Shown: in pieces, positions 1-12,060 of the stretch
Position numbering within the stretch: position 1 is the first letter of the stretch
Layout of the letters: each line of letters begins with the position of its first letter
Assembly: GCA_034670405.1 (NCBI GenBank)
Contig: JAXDDX010000213.1
Location: 186,001-250,000, forward strand
Source: Hoplostethus atlanticus
Lineage: Eukaryota; Chordata; Actinopteri; Trachichthyiformes; Trachichthyidae
DNA: 64,000 nucleotides
Direction of reading: 5' to 3'
Made by a program: the position numbers and the translations under genes
Notes under the pieces: model-generated
What the model was told of the DNA's origin: nothing
Seen by the model: only the letters and a program-made list of their open reading frames with translations
Database searches by the model: none

Positions 1-53
1 TATTTTTAAAAAGTCCTTGATGGCTTAATCAGTAGGACATCTGTATCAAAGTA

Positions 54-82
54 TATGTGTGTCTGTGTGTGTGTGTGTGTGT
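54..82. repeat. (GT)n microsatellite
   Basis: Alternating GT with one interruption (GTCT). It makes the 70-codon frame over 57-269 start with a spurious Cys/Val run. Confidence 0.9.
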
Positions 83-1288
83 CCATGCCTCTCCTTATTC
101 TACATGCCAAAAAGCCACTAGCACTAATATGTTCCCTCTACCCGTCTATACAAGAACCTTGATGCACGGACAACCTAACACCTCTGTGGCCCCTCATGCT
201 AAAAATGTTCACACTCCTGGTACGGGACGGCGCTTTGGATTAAAGCGCCCACCCACTGGTGTATGGTAAGTGTTTTTAATGAGGCATGTTCAGGGCTACA
301 TTTCATTTACCAAACAATTTGACGAAACAATTCCCAACGATTTGAGAATGTGTGAGTATCCCCTGTCTAGACCAGAACGGTGACTCATGGGAGGAAACAG
401 TTTTTCCTCAAAGTCACATACGGGGCAAATTGCTTAATTTTTATTGTCCCGCTGTGATTGGGCTAGGATATGACCCTCATTTCCTTCCCAGATTCCACAT
501 CCCTACCCCTCCCTCTCTGGCGGTTCTGTCTGGCACTGAGTCAAAAGCAGCAGCACCTTTTTCCTCGTCAATAGACCTCGGGCTCATTGGTAGGCATCGA
601 GAGGGGCCAGCTGGTTATTATGGCCACTAATGAGGACTCACAAGTCTGCTGCCGGGTCTCAGAGTGTGTCTGAAATTATAATGAAACAAATTAAGCATTT
701 CAGGAGCCAAATAATATCAGACACTACTACAAGAAATCAGAAAGGCTTCGGGGGATTCCCCAAACCGACTCATTAATGGTAATGGCATTAATACCTGCGT
801 TGGAGTGGGAAGTGAATAGATGAAGCACATAAACTTCACAAAGCTTTTTTTTTAGGAGACGCACTTCTGTTGTACCGGAGACAGAACAGAGTCATGATGC
901 AACCTATTTCCTCTGGACATGCACGAGACAGGATGAAATACTCACCGTTTTGTCAGAGCCAAGCAAATATTGTCCTTTGTATCTAGGCTGAAAGAATCTG
1001 TTTCACAGTAGCCAACAGAATATTTTGGATTTGAAGTTTTTGATCCAGCAGGTGCTGACTGATTAAAAGACATAATAATAATCAAGCTCAGAGAAACGTT
1101 ACTAGTACGTTAGTTTGTTTTAAAGCTCCATAAAGTAGCTCCACCATAGCTCCATGTGATGCAGCTTTAAGATGGTTTATGCCTGTGGGTTAACTTCAGT
1201 GTTGTTGTTTTTTTTTTTTTTTTTAGAAGAAACCAAGTTAGAGAAAGTAGTTGAGGCTGAGATGAGTGCATGTTTTATTTATGGCAGA

Positions 1289-1460
1289 GCAGGTGGCTGC
1301 AGGAGGCAGCCTCAGAAATGGCCCCTGGCAACATCGAGGAAGGAAAGTACCTCTTTATGCTACATTACGATTTAAATCCACTGGTAATCGCCAGACACAT
1401 CTCTGAACACAGCTCTGCTGGAGTGGAAATGCACTTTCAGAATGCAGAGGCTGAAAATGG
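1289..1460 (+). other. Exon-like segment, unrecognised
   Basis: The sequence TTTATTTATGGCAG at 1275-1288 resembles a splice acceptor, and AATG followed by GTGAGA at 1457-1466 is an acceptable donor. Between them a frame reads for 57 codons without a stop, through MAPGNIEEGKYLFMLHYDL and then RHISEHSSAGVEMHFQN, which is varied and not low-complexity. I recognise no domain or family. No partner exon is visible nearby, so a chance open frame or a conserved non-coding segment is equally possible. Confidence 0.15.
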
Positions 1461-1699
1461 TGAGATTCTTATATCCTCCACTAGCACACAGTAGCATCAG
1501 CTGCTTGATGGCGGGAGGGCTGTGGTCCTCCCAGACTAAATCATCAGAGATTTGAGATTTGTTGCTATCCAAGGCAGGTATATGGATCAGTGATGGTGGC
1601 AGTATAGTACTGTGACAAGGAGTTGTATATACAGTACTTCAGAATGCAGCACACACAGGGTATATCGTATAGAGTATATCGTATGGGGTATTTGTAAAT

Positions 1700-2357
1700 T
1701 TAAAGTTGCTATGTGCAGAATATTTACCTCAATATAACATTCTCAAATTCATTTTGATAGCATAGTGTAAAAAATGAGAACACCCCCAAGACAGTTTTTT
1801 TCTGTGTTGCTTTCTATGTGTTTATTCTATGCATCCCCGCGCGTGATGTCCTACAAATTGTGCAGGACTGATTTACGGCACAAAGGAGGGGCCTCAACCA
1901 AACCAGACAGAGGACTGCTGTTTGTACGTAAACAAACACTCAGATGCTAGCTAGGTGGGCAGCATCAACTGTTGCTGCAGTCCTGAAATAATCAGGATAA
2001 CCACATCATTCACTCAATGTCAAGAATAGATCCACTCGACTATATTGCTACAGTACAGTAGGTTAGCTGTCTTTCAGCAACATAACATAGTAGCCTGGTT
2101 GCCAAAAAATTTCGTTAGCATTGGCCAAACCTGATAAATTCCACACCTGTTACGCAAAACTGCTTTGCTAGCTCAATCTAGTTGTAACTAAAATATTTGT
2201 TCGCTGTTCAGTGTTCGGGGTTAAGTGTTTTATGACTGACTGACTGTTTATTCCAGTCCCAAGCAAGTGAAAGCGAGTGGCGAGTCGTTTTTGCGATGAT
2301 GTGGAACACTACTGCTGAAAAGTCACTAATTTCAAATTCTACTGGTAGCAGCTTTAA
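1700..2357. mobile_element. TTAA-flanked non-autonomous DNA element
   Basis: TTAA at 1700-1703 is followed by AGTTGCTATGTGCAG. At the other end TACTGGTAGCAGCT is followed by TTAA at 2354-2357. The ends form an imperfect terminal inverted repeat of the type AGyTGCTAyy. The interior (about 650 bp) has no transposase frame. A TTAA target duplication is characteristic of piggyBac-type transposition, so the family assignment is inferred from the target site alone. The end sequence resembles the elements at 6074-6446 and 60825-61213, but the interior is different. Confidence 0.5.
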
Positions 2358-5300
2358 ACAGTTTCCTTTGAAATAAGTGTCCTGTGTGTACAAAAAAATA
2401 CACTCAAACTTTATATAAATAATATAAAAACTGTGATGACATAATTTCTGTTTTAATCTGGCAAGCGCCATGCAGAGGCCCAGCTGCTATGAGAGAGAAA
2501 CCTTGAGGGGAGCCTTGAGGAAACACCCGGTTCAGAATACCATCACAGCTCCGAGACACCGGTACCTGCTCTGCTGTAGCGCCTGATAGCGTGCCAGACA
2601 GCCCGGCTAAGCATAAACTGACTGATTGCACAGCTCTGTGTTTGCTGTTGCATGAAGGGAGAGCTTGTTATATATGAAGGTCAAATTCATTGTGAGGAAC
2701 TGGATTGAAATGGCACCGCTAACTTTCAAGAGGTGGAAACACTGTGATGTGGAAACTTAACAGAATGAGCTATTGATTACCCTATGTAGTGATGTTCGCT
2801 GAGGAAAGAGCGCTATAACAGAAAAATACATTCATTACAATGTAGTACTGCATTCCTGTGATCTCAATGATTTATGATCTGTCTTGTGATTTACAGTAGC
2901 AGATCAGATCACATGACAAAGTTCCCTGCAGTGTAGAGGTTGATGTTGCGTAACGCTTTAAAGGAGAAAAACCCGCCCTGGGATGCTCTCACATTGTTAG
3001 AGATCATCAGTCTGTGATGTTCAATGCCAGGAGTTATTTTGTGATGAACCCTCAGAGGTCTGAGTTTTTCCAGTTTCCAGTCTTATTTTTTGTTATTTGG
3101 CTACACCTGTACAGTTGCCTTTGTATTTACTGCTGTACTCGAAGTGCATTTTAAGTCCATTTCAAGCATATCACAGCATATATTCTCATGATCCTGATGA
3201 TATATGATTATATGTTATAATCATGCATCATGAAGCATTATTGCATGTACTATAATGCATTATGGATTTGGTAAGTGGTATGACTGTGCTATAGTACAGT
3301 CTTATTATACAGCTTGTGTCCTTGTTTGCTAATGATGGCAGCCTCTTTGACGGTTGACAGCTGCCACTAAGCACTATGGGAATGTGGATGGGGGCGTCTG
3401 TCTCGGTGCGATGATGCAGTTGGCCAGGACTGATGATGCGTGCCGATGGTAGACAGGTACTAGAGCTGAATAAGGTTGCTAATGCGGCTTGTGCCAGATA
3501 TATAGATGGCTTTCCTGGGCTGCGCCAAGGTTGCCAAGGTTGCTCTTCCTGGCCAATGAGCTGTGCAAACAGTCATTAAGCCCTTGAACCCCACGCATGC
3601 CTCCCTCTCCTTCTGTTTCTTTCTTTCTCTCCATCTTTCTCTCTCTCTCTCAGTTGAAGTCTCCATCCCTATCTCTTGTCCTTCCATCTCCCTCCCTGTC
3701 TAAAAATAGATAGCATCTGGATAATAGCCCCCCTCCACTCCTCGCCCCACACCTGATTTATCCCAATAACCAAACTGGCTTGCCAGCTTAGAGGCTCAGC
3801 AGAATACCAGATCTCACAGTTTGGAAACCGATAATCATTTCATGCTTGGTGAACTGGGGAATGGAGCATGTCCCTATTCAAGGGTTACAGGGGAGCGAGG
3901 CGAGCCCAACTTGATTAGCAGCCTATCATCAGGGTCACCTGGTAAAAGGTCGCTTGTAGGAGGTTTTTGCTGACTCACATGGGTGTCGCCAGGCTGGGGG
4001 GATGTCAGCTCACCTGCAAAATTTGTTTAGCTCCTCTAAAATTATAGATATATTATATATTTGTCCAAGTAACAATAACCAATAACCATCCATCTCTATT
4101 AACAGCGGCTGGGAAATTTCTACATTCCTCTTAATTTTCCTGACATTTTCTTGTGCTACAGCACAGATTTCAAAACATTTAACTAGATTTTTTCTTAAAC
4201 ATATAAAAGGTTTATTGAGAATTAAAATAAATGTATGTTCAATACTAAAATTCAAATAACAAAAAAAAAGATTTAGAAAAGTATTTTCAAGTGCTTTTGA
4301 CTATCCACTCATGGCATGATCTCCCCTGAACATCAAACCCTGGAATCGTCCCTGCAGTGCTGACACAGCTCAAGGGGCCGGGAGAACTGGACAGTCTGAG
4401 TAATGTACAGTTCAGTAAAAATCCACTGGTGCAGTGAGTCGTGGATAAGGGAATGGGGAATTGTCCAGTAATTCATGGACAGGAGAAACGTACACACGGC
4501 TGAACTGGCCCAGTCAATTCCCCAGAGAATTCCACGGGGCAGAATTGAGTTCAAAGGTCAAATGACTGGTGGTGACCTCAAGTTGACACCCATCTAGAGA
4601 TTGGCACTCCCATTGATAATACAGGCATTTATCAAGCTCCGCACATCTACAAGTACTGCACTTTAATGCAGTGAAGTACTATTTCTGGCTTCGGCTTTAT
4701 GTACCTTGAGGGGGAACAGCCAGAAACCTTGTACTAGAAAATGAACAGCAGTACTCAAATATGTGTGGACATGTTGCCAAACAAAAAAAATCCAAATCTC
4801 AGTTTCAGAAATACGCCACAATCACACCTAATCTGCAATCTACTTGCAGAGTTCAACAGTACATAAGGATCTTGTGGCTCTAACCTGTGGAGATGAAACT
4901 GCTAAAATGTGGTTATTGATTATAGTATTGCAACATACATTTGATACTTTCATTCATTGATAAAATGTTTCAATCACAAAAAACAGCAACAAAAGGGGTA
5001 AAACAACGTTGAGCTCAGTTTACATGGATGAAGCGGATCCATGAAACAGTTACAGATTGTCTAATTTGAAATGAATGAACTCCTAAGAGTAAGGCGTCAA
5101 CACATCAGGTGAACGAGGCGGTAGTCAGAAGTGCAGGCTGCAGCATGTAACAGTAATTTGACACGAGATGTTTTTGCTCGGTGATGAATAGCGCACTCGA
5201 TCCAAGGTGAAATTACTGCTTCCTGGTTGTGTAAATCACACAGAGGGTGTCGTTTGAATTATATCATCCTCTATTTTAGTGCCTAGCCACTGACACAAAT

Positions 5301-6073
5301 CAAAATGCTTATTACTTGGATTACAAGTGTAAAATTCTGCAACCCAGTTTCTTCCATACTTTTGACACAAGATGTTTTTGTACCTGGTTGGAGCCTGGTT
5401 GGTTAGAGAGACCGACTGTCTCCCTAACTGTCTCTCTGGGATCCTAATGAAGCCCCTGAGGCAGAACCCACCCTGCTGAAATGTCCTTGAGCGAAATGGA
5501 GGTATTTTTTTTTTTTTGCCATGGAGTCAAAAAAAGATGAGGACTGGGGTTGTGTGTTTTCAACATCATACAATATGTTGAATCGGTCCCAATGTCATAA
5601 TATTGTCTACATCCGGTACACAATGGCAGCTGTCAACCCCATAAAAATGGAAGCGTTGAAGGTGACTGCATCCTGAAGGACTGTAACCAAAGGCAGCGTA
5701 ATACTTGAGATCTGCTTCAGTGCAATAGTTGAGACACCTGTCTAGACTGTGTCACCCCCCCGGATGTCTGCTTGTACGGATTTAGGTTGTTTTGCTCTGT
5801 TTCCAGACATCTGGGTTGGCCATTAATAGACACTGTCCTTCTTTCTGAATCCTCAGCAGGGAGGTGTGATTCCCGATCACAACCTCTAAACTGATCTAAA
5901 TGTCCCTAACAAATAGGCCAGCGAAGGTGACTCCTCAAACTGAAATATTAATCTGGTTCATGGTCAGATAACAGGTTTGCTGCGTTTCTTTGGGCATCCT
6001 TAATTTGTTCTCTAGGAAGTGTTTTTGGTATTACACAGCGTTTTGGCTTTGTACACCTGGAGCTTAATCACAT
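2358..6073. other. Intergenic or intronic sequence, no gene seen
   Basis: No protein or RNA gene recognised on either strand. It contains a pyrimidine-rich tract at about 3600-3655, poly-T at 5505-5517, and a short SINE-core fragment at 5473-5497. The open frames are all short, and none resembles a known family. Confidence 0.6.
5473..5497. repeat. SINE core fragment
   Basis: The words CTGCTGAAATGTCCTTGAGC match the conserved central part of fish tRNA-derived SINEs (GTCCTTGAGCAAGGCAC-like). No head or tail survives, so this is only a relic. Confidence 0.35.
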
Positions 6074-6446
6074 TTAAAGCTGCACTACACTACAAGATTT
6101 TCATTTAAAAATACACTTTTATCAGCCTTAACCATGAAGTAGGGCTGCAATAGAGAAAAGCATCCCATCCCTACTACGCTGAAGATTCTCCCTATTTGCC
6201 CAAACTACAGTCTGGTATGGGGTATGGACGCTGGTGGGAAAACCTCTCCACCTACAGGAAGTGATGCAGCAAAACTTAAGCAAGCCCTCCCTTTGGTATA
6301 AAGCGATCACAGACAATCCAGGTTGGCAAACATGAGCTAAGTGTGTGCAGATTACTGGCGTCACCTTATATGATTTCTCTGTATTGAAGTTCAAACAGGT
6401 TCCATCTGGAGCCGCCAACTTGCAAAGTCGCCTAGTGCAGCTTTAA
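6074..6446. mobile_element. TTAA-flanked short DNA element, AGCTGCACTA family
   Basis: TTAA at 6074-6077 is followed by AGCTGCACTA. The right end reads TAGTGCAGCT and then TTAA at 6443-6446, so the terminal inverted repeats match over 10 of 10 bases and sit directly against the target duplication. The interior has no transposase. The right third (GGAGCCGCCAACTTGCAAAG) recurs at about 41891-41926 and 61175-61205. A 96-codon minus-strand frame across this element is repeat sequence, not a gene. TTAA targeting suggests piggyBac-type mobilisation (inference). Confidence 0.7.
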
Positions 6447-9073
6447 AAGTGTGTTATCCCTGTAACCCAGTTCATTCAAAATATTGTGTGTTTGCGAGAC
6501 ACACTCAAGCGTGAGATGGGACAGAGATGGTGGGAAGACAGAGGTCAGAACAAACAAAGGTCACGGCGAGAACTCAAACATGTGACAGTAGCTGAGGCAG
6601 CAGGGTGTTCCTCTCTATGAGGTCTGGTACAACTATTATAATGCTTTGAAATTATGTTGAAACATATCAAAACATCCCTTCAGCCCAGTTTATTCTAGAC
6701 TGTGTAATAGGTGCAACATATTGGAAGCCTCAACGTAGTGTTCCCCTGATAGGACAACGGGGCTTAATCAAACTAAAACATCATCTGCTTGCTATTTGGA
6801 GAAGAAAACAAATGCCAGCCGACGAGGAGCTCACAACAACCGTCTGATTTCTATCCTCTTGACATGGTGAACATCTGTTTGTTTGACAGCCTACAATAAA
6901 CACAAAGTTTTGCTTGTTTTTCTGTATGTTGGGGTGACAGGAATATTCCAACTTCAAGGTCACCTGAGTTAAAGAGGTTGGAAATCCCTGCTTTGAGCTC
7001 TCCCCTCTCAGAAATCAAGTCAGTCCACATCCATGATATTTCCCCAACCGTGACTATTTCAGTAGTCCTAATCGATGCCAACTCAAAACACAAAAGAGTG
7101 AAAGTGATGTTGTATCTTTTTGTATTTCTGTTTGTTGGACATTTTGGTACAAATATGTTTTTCCTTGCACACAATCTGGCAACGCGAAATTAGGAGTATG
7201 TCTTCCTCTTTCCTTTTCCCCTCTCCTCAGCCAGCTCCCTATCTCTTCCCCCCTCCATCCCTCATCTTCCCCCGGTTCCCAGGTGAAATGATGATATTAT
7301 CTATCAGCAGTTTGTGAGAAATAAAGGAAGCTATAGCATTTAATTAGCTGAATCCAAAACTTAAATGAATCATGCTAATCCAGCCTGACATGATCTACTT
7401 CCTGCACGTCTCTGAGCACCAACACAATTAAAACAAGGAGAAATAATTCAAAGATTACTACATCAGCTATATGACACAAAAGCTACTTGGGTGCATGGGG
7501 GAGTTCAGCTAGACTCCATTTTTAATGTCATGCATGTAATTCGCTGGTGTGCACAAAGGGGCAGCGGGGGGGGGGGGGTGAGGGATTGCTGCCCTTTTGA
7601 CTGATAGTACCCAAGTGCCCCTCTTCCAGGGTCATCATTTTCTAAGAATCTGGAGGTAAAGGATTACTTTGTCAACCTTAATGAGTGTTTATAAGCATTA
7701 AGAAACTATGAGTTAAAAATGAACAATAATAAATGACCTTATCATCGCTGTCAGGTGGAAACCTCATAACTCATGTTTTCATGTTTAATTGAAGGATTAC
7801 ATGCTCTTCTATAGTTTGAGAAAATTTGACAAACCTTGGACCTTATGAAACCTTTTCAAAACCAATTTGATGTTTTTCTTAGTTCCTTTTTCAAAACGTC
7901 TCCTCGAGGGGAGCTCATCCCCAGATTCCACCATGGTGTTTTTGGGGGAATATTGCCCTTTTAGAAAATGATGCCCCGTGAGAGAGCCTGCAAGCCACCG
8001 ACATAGTTCATGAGCAGAAAATTGAAAAAGACAAAAAAACAAAAAAACAAAAGAAAGAAAACATGGCAGCAAGGTAAGCCACTTTGCCGTTTGCAACGAC
8101 TCCAAGGAAAGATACCGCTACCCAGGAAAGTGATCTAATTATTGTCTACCACCGCTCAGCCATTGATTCAATCAACAGGATCGGTTGTGATTGATTTAAT
8201 TAGTGTTTACGCAATGCTTGTGTAAGCGGTGTAAGCAGACCTGGATGTGAATCGGTGTTTTGTTTTTTCATCTGTTTTTATTTTGTTAATTTGACGAGGG
8301 CTGCATCTCACACTGTTGCTGCTCCCCGTCCTTGATCCTTCTGATTGTCAAGGAACACACATGTCTGCCTGCAGCGTTTCTCATGGATTTGAACAAGTGG
8401 GAAAGCAAACCAATAAGTTTTAATAAGTTATTTAAAAGATTATTCTGAGGAATATCTCTCAGTTGATTAACTTACATGTGACCAAAGAGAACTTTGACCT
8501 CTAAATGTGTATTTTTTATGTGATTGACAGCTCACAGTGCACCTGTCACTTGTTCTGCAGGACATCAGAAATGAAAACAAACAGTGTCTTACCTAAAACA
8601 GCAACAAACATATTTTTTCCATCCTGTGTAGAAGTCCACAACTTTTTTAGGTGACAGCTTGTGGTGTTGGCAAATCATTTAACTTTTCAATCCTCCCATG
8701 AAAAAAAGCCCTTCAAATTGGTTTTCCGTTAATTTCTTTCGGTTATGCTCCAGGCTACTTGGTTAATGAACCCGAGTGCCATGCGCCTTAAGTCAATATA
8801 TTTGAATCAAATTGTACGTCTATATTTAGGGTACCAGAGGCTATTAATCACCAATTTAATTATATATTGACAGTAGATTTACATCAGTGGTGCATTAATA
8901 CAAAACATTTTAATTTGTGCAGTACAAGCTTTAGTCAGGATTTGCTGCAGTGGCATCTTTCAGCCACTGGGGGAGCCGTGTGGTCGTCAGCTTTCCCAAT
9001 TCATCAGTTGGGCTGTAATAGGGCTATTTTGGCATGACATCACAGACTAGAGGGGCTCGGCTGATGGCAGACG
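6447..9073. other. Intergenic or intronic sequence, no gene seen
   Basis: No gene recognised. It includes a G-run at 7566-7578, an A-rich tract at 8030-8060, and AT-rich sequence. Short frames on both strands at 6781-7317 overlap one another and resemble no family. The 7590-7760 segment has little simple repeat and could be conserved non-coding DNA, but this cannot be judged from one sequence. Confidence 0.55.
7566..7578. repeat. Poly-G tract
   Basis: Thirteen consecutive G residues. This is a mononucleotide repeat likely to vary in length and to be prone to sequencing error. Confidence 0.9.
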
Positions 9074-9582
9074 TAGTAGGGTAAGACTCATTGATTTACT
9101 GATATATCGGTAAACCAATATATCAGTCTTACCCTACTATATATCTGATATTGGCCTTTAATTGAATATTGGATACAGTCATGTCCTCAACCACTAACAT
9201 GATGGAGGTTCCTGACCACAGCTACATCAAGTGTGGCTTATTTTTTTCATATATCATTTATTAATTGAATTGTTCAATGATTTTTGCAACTAAATTGTTC
9301 ATTTAAAGGTAGCACTTTATCCTAGAGATTCCCTAGTCTTTAGTCTGGGTTTCAATGGAGAGTTTTAGTGTCACGTGATGGTCTAAATGCTGTTTCAGGG
9401 GCTTTTCCACTCAGAAACAGCATTCACAATTCTGGGTTAAACTCTGAATGCTATTTATTTGGCATGAAAATGGTCAAATTCAAAGATAGTGAATGTTGGC
9501 ACAAAATATCAGCTATCGGCAGCAAAAAAAGATATCAGTAAAGGTACTGGCCATCAAAAAAACACATTGGTGGAAGCCTAAT
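9074..9582. mobile_element. hAT-like non-autonomous relic
   Basis: The right part (9500-9582), read on the minus strand, has the series TAGGCTTCCACCAATG, GATGGCCAGTACC, GCTGCCGATAGCTGATATTT. The same series, diverged, occurs at 61575-61660 on the plus strand. The left end has TATCGGTAAACCAATATATC. These TATCGGyyxAyCxATAT words are typical of ends of old fish hAT-type non-autonomous elements. I found no clear target duplication and no transposase. The left end contains a separate snap-back described in the findings. Confidence 0.45.
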
Positions 9583-10784
9583 ACATGTGTAGATTCTTTG
9601 CATGAGACAAGCTCATCTGTCTTGTTTCTGGCATTAGAGAACAATAATGAATGTTCACTAGCGCAAACCGATCTGTCCCAGGGCTTGGGAATCATTTGGA
9701 AATATAGCAGTATTGCCCTGGAGCTATTTTGGAATCTGTTGAGAGTACATCTGCTGGAGGGAGTGGAAAAACTGAGCGGCAACGTCTTCCTCTGCTTTCT
9801 GTTTAAATGTTAAGCTTGTCTTTTTCCTGGGGTTTCAACATCCTGAAGTGATAAATGAAGATAAAGCAGGGGAAGGGGGATAGTCATCCTGTGGAGATGA
9901 TGAAGTAAAAAGAAAAATGTCTGGAAGAGAAAGGGAGGCGGCATAGATAGAGGCCAGGGAGAAATGTGATGAGAGGAGAAAGGAGGATGGAAGAGGGAGG
10001 GACTGATTGATAATGGAAAAGACAGAGACTAACAGAGACAGATCAACACGGGAAGAGAGAGAGAAGGACAGAGCAAAACACATAGAAAAATAACAACAGA
10101 GGGAGAGACAGAGCAAAAGGGAGGAGGAGAAACTTGCCTCGGGGACAGCAGATCAAGGCTTGCCTACAGGCGTCCATGAGCAACCAGCTCTCTTTCATCA
10201 TCCCTGCAGCTGAGCAAACCTCCCTGCATTAACACATTAACATCATCAACATCGTTGCTTTTAAAATGAACTCCGTGTGAGGTTACCTTGCAAAATGAGA
10301 TATTCACTGTTTTGTCCTCTTCCAAAACAACTGCTGATAAACACAGAAAGGCTCACAAACAAAACTTATCTTGTGAAAGAAAAAAATAAATACTACATTT
10401 TATTGGTTATTTTAAGCCTCTTGTCATTTCCACCCAACAGTTTTAAAAATGGAATCCTCTATATTTTTGAATGATGGATTTCAAGTAACGTTTCTGTATA
10501 TATACTGTACTGTAACTGTATATTTACGGTACATGGATGTTGTCACTGTTGGGTTAACACCCCCTAACTCCAATTTTGGTGATTTTCATGTTTTAACTTC
10601 AGTTGCAGGATTATTAGTGATCCTCTATAGAATGAGAAAAGTCTTCAAGTCTCCTTGGGTTTATGAAATCATCAAGCTAAATATAACGCTGCTTTTCTTA
10701 GTTCCTGAAAGACATTTTGGAGATACAAGGTTTTCACCTGACAACAGCGATATGAATGATATATGGACATCAAATATCTCATAA
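9583..10784. other. Non-coding stretch with purine-rich block
   Basis: The segment 9840-10130 is strongly purine-rich on the plus strand (GGAGAGA- and AGACAGAG-like words), so the minus strand reads as a spurious Ser/Leu-rich frame of 93 codons. The rest is AT-rich. The segment 10690-10784 may be the 3' flank of the Tc1-like remnant that follows. Confidence 0.5.
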
Positions 10785-11140
10785 GGAGTAGGGACGACCT
10801 TCAGCCTTCTGCCTTCAATCCTGCTTGGAACCCCGTCTCTATTTTGGACCAGTCTTTGGGAATTAAAGCCTCCAATTCTTTGAAGATGTGGAAATCGACT
10901 TCACACGCTGAGCTCCAGACGTTCCCATGAAGCTCCAGTGATGTTGAGATCTGGTGATTGGGGAGGCCATGGAGGGGATTTTACGTCATCCTGGTGTTCA
11001 TGAAGCCACTTTGCTTTGCAGTGTCCATGGGGGCGTTAACAAGGACCCATGCAGGGGTCCAGGTTTTGTGCTCCTTACACTCCTCACTCCAGGTGTCAAT
11101 CCCTGTCAGTGAGCTTCAAGTGACCATTGTTCCCCTTTGC
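10785..11140 (-). pseudogene. Tc1/mariner transposase remnant
   Basis: Read on the minus strand, 10901-11020 translates in one frame to KWLHEHQDDVKSPP, then WPPQSPDLN, then a stop shortly afterwards. WPxQSPDLN is the hallmark of Tc1-like DDE transposases, and the preceding W-x-x-EHQDD stretch also fits. In active Tc1-like enzymes an acidic catalytic residue follows within NPIE or NIIE; here that position reads NITGAS, so the residue is gone. Upstream the homology shifts frame (VLVNAP-like). Downstream a weak match to the C-terminus ends at CTCCTTATGAG. The copy is short, frameshifted and inactive. Confidence 0.75.
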
Positions 11141-11401
11141 AGATGCATCTAATCTAAGTGATAATCTACAGTATTTCATCAAATATATCAGTAAATTGTG
11201 TTTTTGTGTTAGTAATCTCACTTTCACATGAATAAGTTACAAGAAAGAAGATTTTACTGATTTTGATTGTTTGATTGTTTTAACATGATAATGAAAATAA
11301 TAATGTTCTGTAACTTTATACCCCTCTCCTCCTGTGATGTATACTGTCAGCTTTATGTAGTATTTGTTGGTGGTAATATAGGTATGTTCACCTGCCGGGT
11401 A

Positions 11402-11520
11402 AATAGAATAGAATAGAAAAGTATAGAATAGAATAGAACTTTATTAGTCCAGAGGGACATTTGGACATAAAGAAAGCAAGCAGAGTATAAAAACAGACTA
11501 TATATTCAATACATAAACCA
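11402..11520 (-). mobile_element. LINE 3' end with (TATTC)n tail
   Basis: On the minus strand the sequence runs TGTCCCTCTGGACTAATAAAG and then a tail of TTCTATTCTAT units. It has an AATAAA signal directly before a pentanucleotide microsatellite, as in many fish non-LTR retrotransposon 3' ends. No reverse transcriptase is attached, so this is a strongly 5'-truncated copy. The clade is uncertain (possibly Rex1/CR1-type). Confidence 0.5.
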
Positions 11521-11751
11521 GACATTACATTAATTCTATAGCAGTTCATCTAGAAACCACAAAATTGGAGGGGCATAATGAATCCTAATCCTGAACAAAT
11601 TTCAAATGCTAACCGCTATGAAAAAAACCTAAAACTTTAATGATGATTTCAAGCAGTAGGTATTATTATAATTATCAACAATAAAGGAACATTTCTAACC
11701 AATCACAGATGGACTTGGCCTGCTAATTGGTCTTAATTGCTTCATCACTTA

Positions 11752-11826
11752 AGGAGGATTGTGTGTGCTTGTGTGCTTGTATGTGTATGTGTGAATGTAT
11801 GCATGCGCACTTGTGTGTGTGCATAC

Positions 11827-11872
<46 letters not shown>
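11752..11872. repeat. (GT)n microsatellite
   Basis: Interrupted GT repeat, pure from about 11829 to 11871 (some 20 units). This is Z-DNA-prone alternating purine/pyrimidine sequence. Confidence 0.95.
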
Positions 11873-11874
<2 letters not shown>

Positions 11875-12020
11875 AGGGCGCGTTTGAACAATGCGGTGTC
11901 AGCACTCAGATCATTTGCACTAAAGCAGCATCTCAGGTGAGGATCAAATTATCCATGACAATGAGGACCGAGGACTGCTAGCTGTTAATTGCATCACTGA
12001 GCGAGGGAGCGATAATGAAG

Positions 12021-12056
<36 letters not shown>
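12021..12056. repeat. (GA)n microsatellite
   Basis: GAGAGAAAGA followed by uninterrupted GA units. The purine strand is the plus strand. Confidence 0.95.

Positions 12057-12060
<4 letters not shown>

Larger units (their letters stand above)
1..1699. other. Non-coding stretch with one exon-like segment
   Basis: No recognisable gene or RNA. It holds a (GT)n microsatellite at 54-82 and a T-run at 1208-1224. At 1120-1170 there is a very short TTAA-bounded segment whose ends read AGCTCCATAA and GATGCAGCT, possibly an internally deleted relative of the TTAA elements described below. The short open frames here have no family resemblance I can name. An exon-like interval at 1289-1460 is listed separately. 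Confidence 0.6.

Noticed and set aside
11727-11981. Cys/Val-rich small proteins
   Set aside because: Direct translation of the (GT)n microsatellite.
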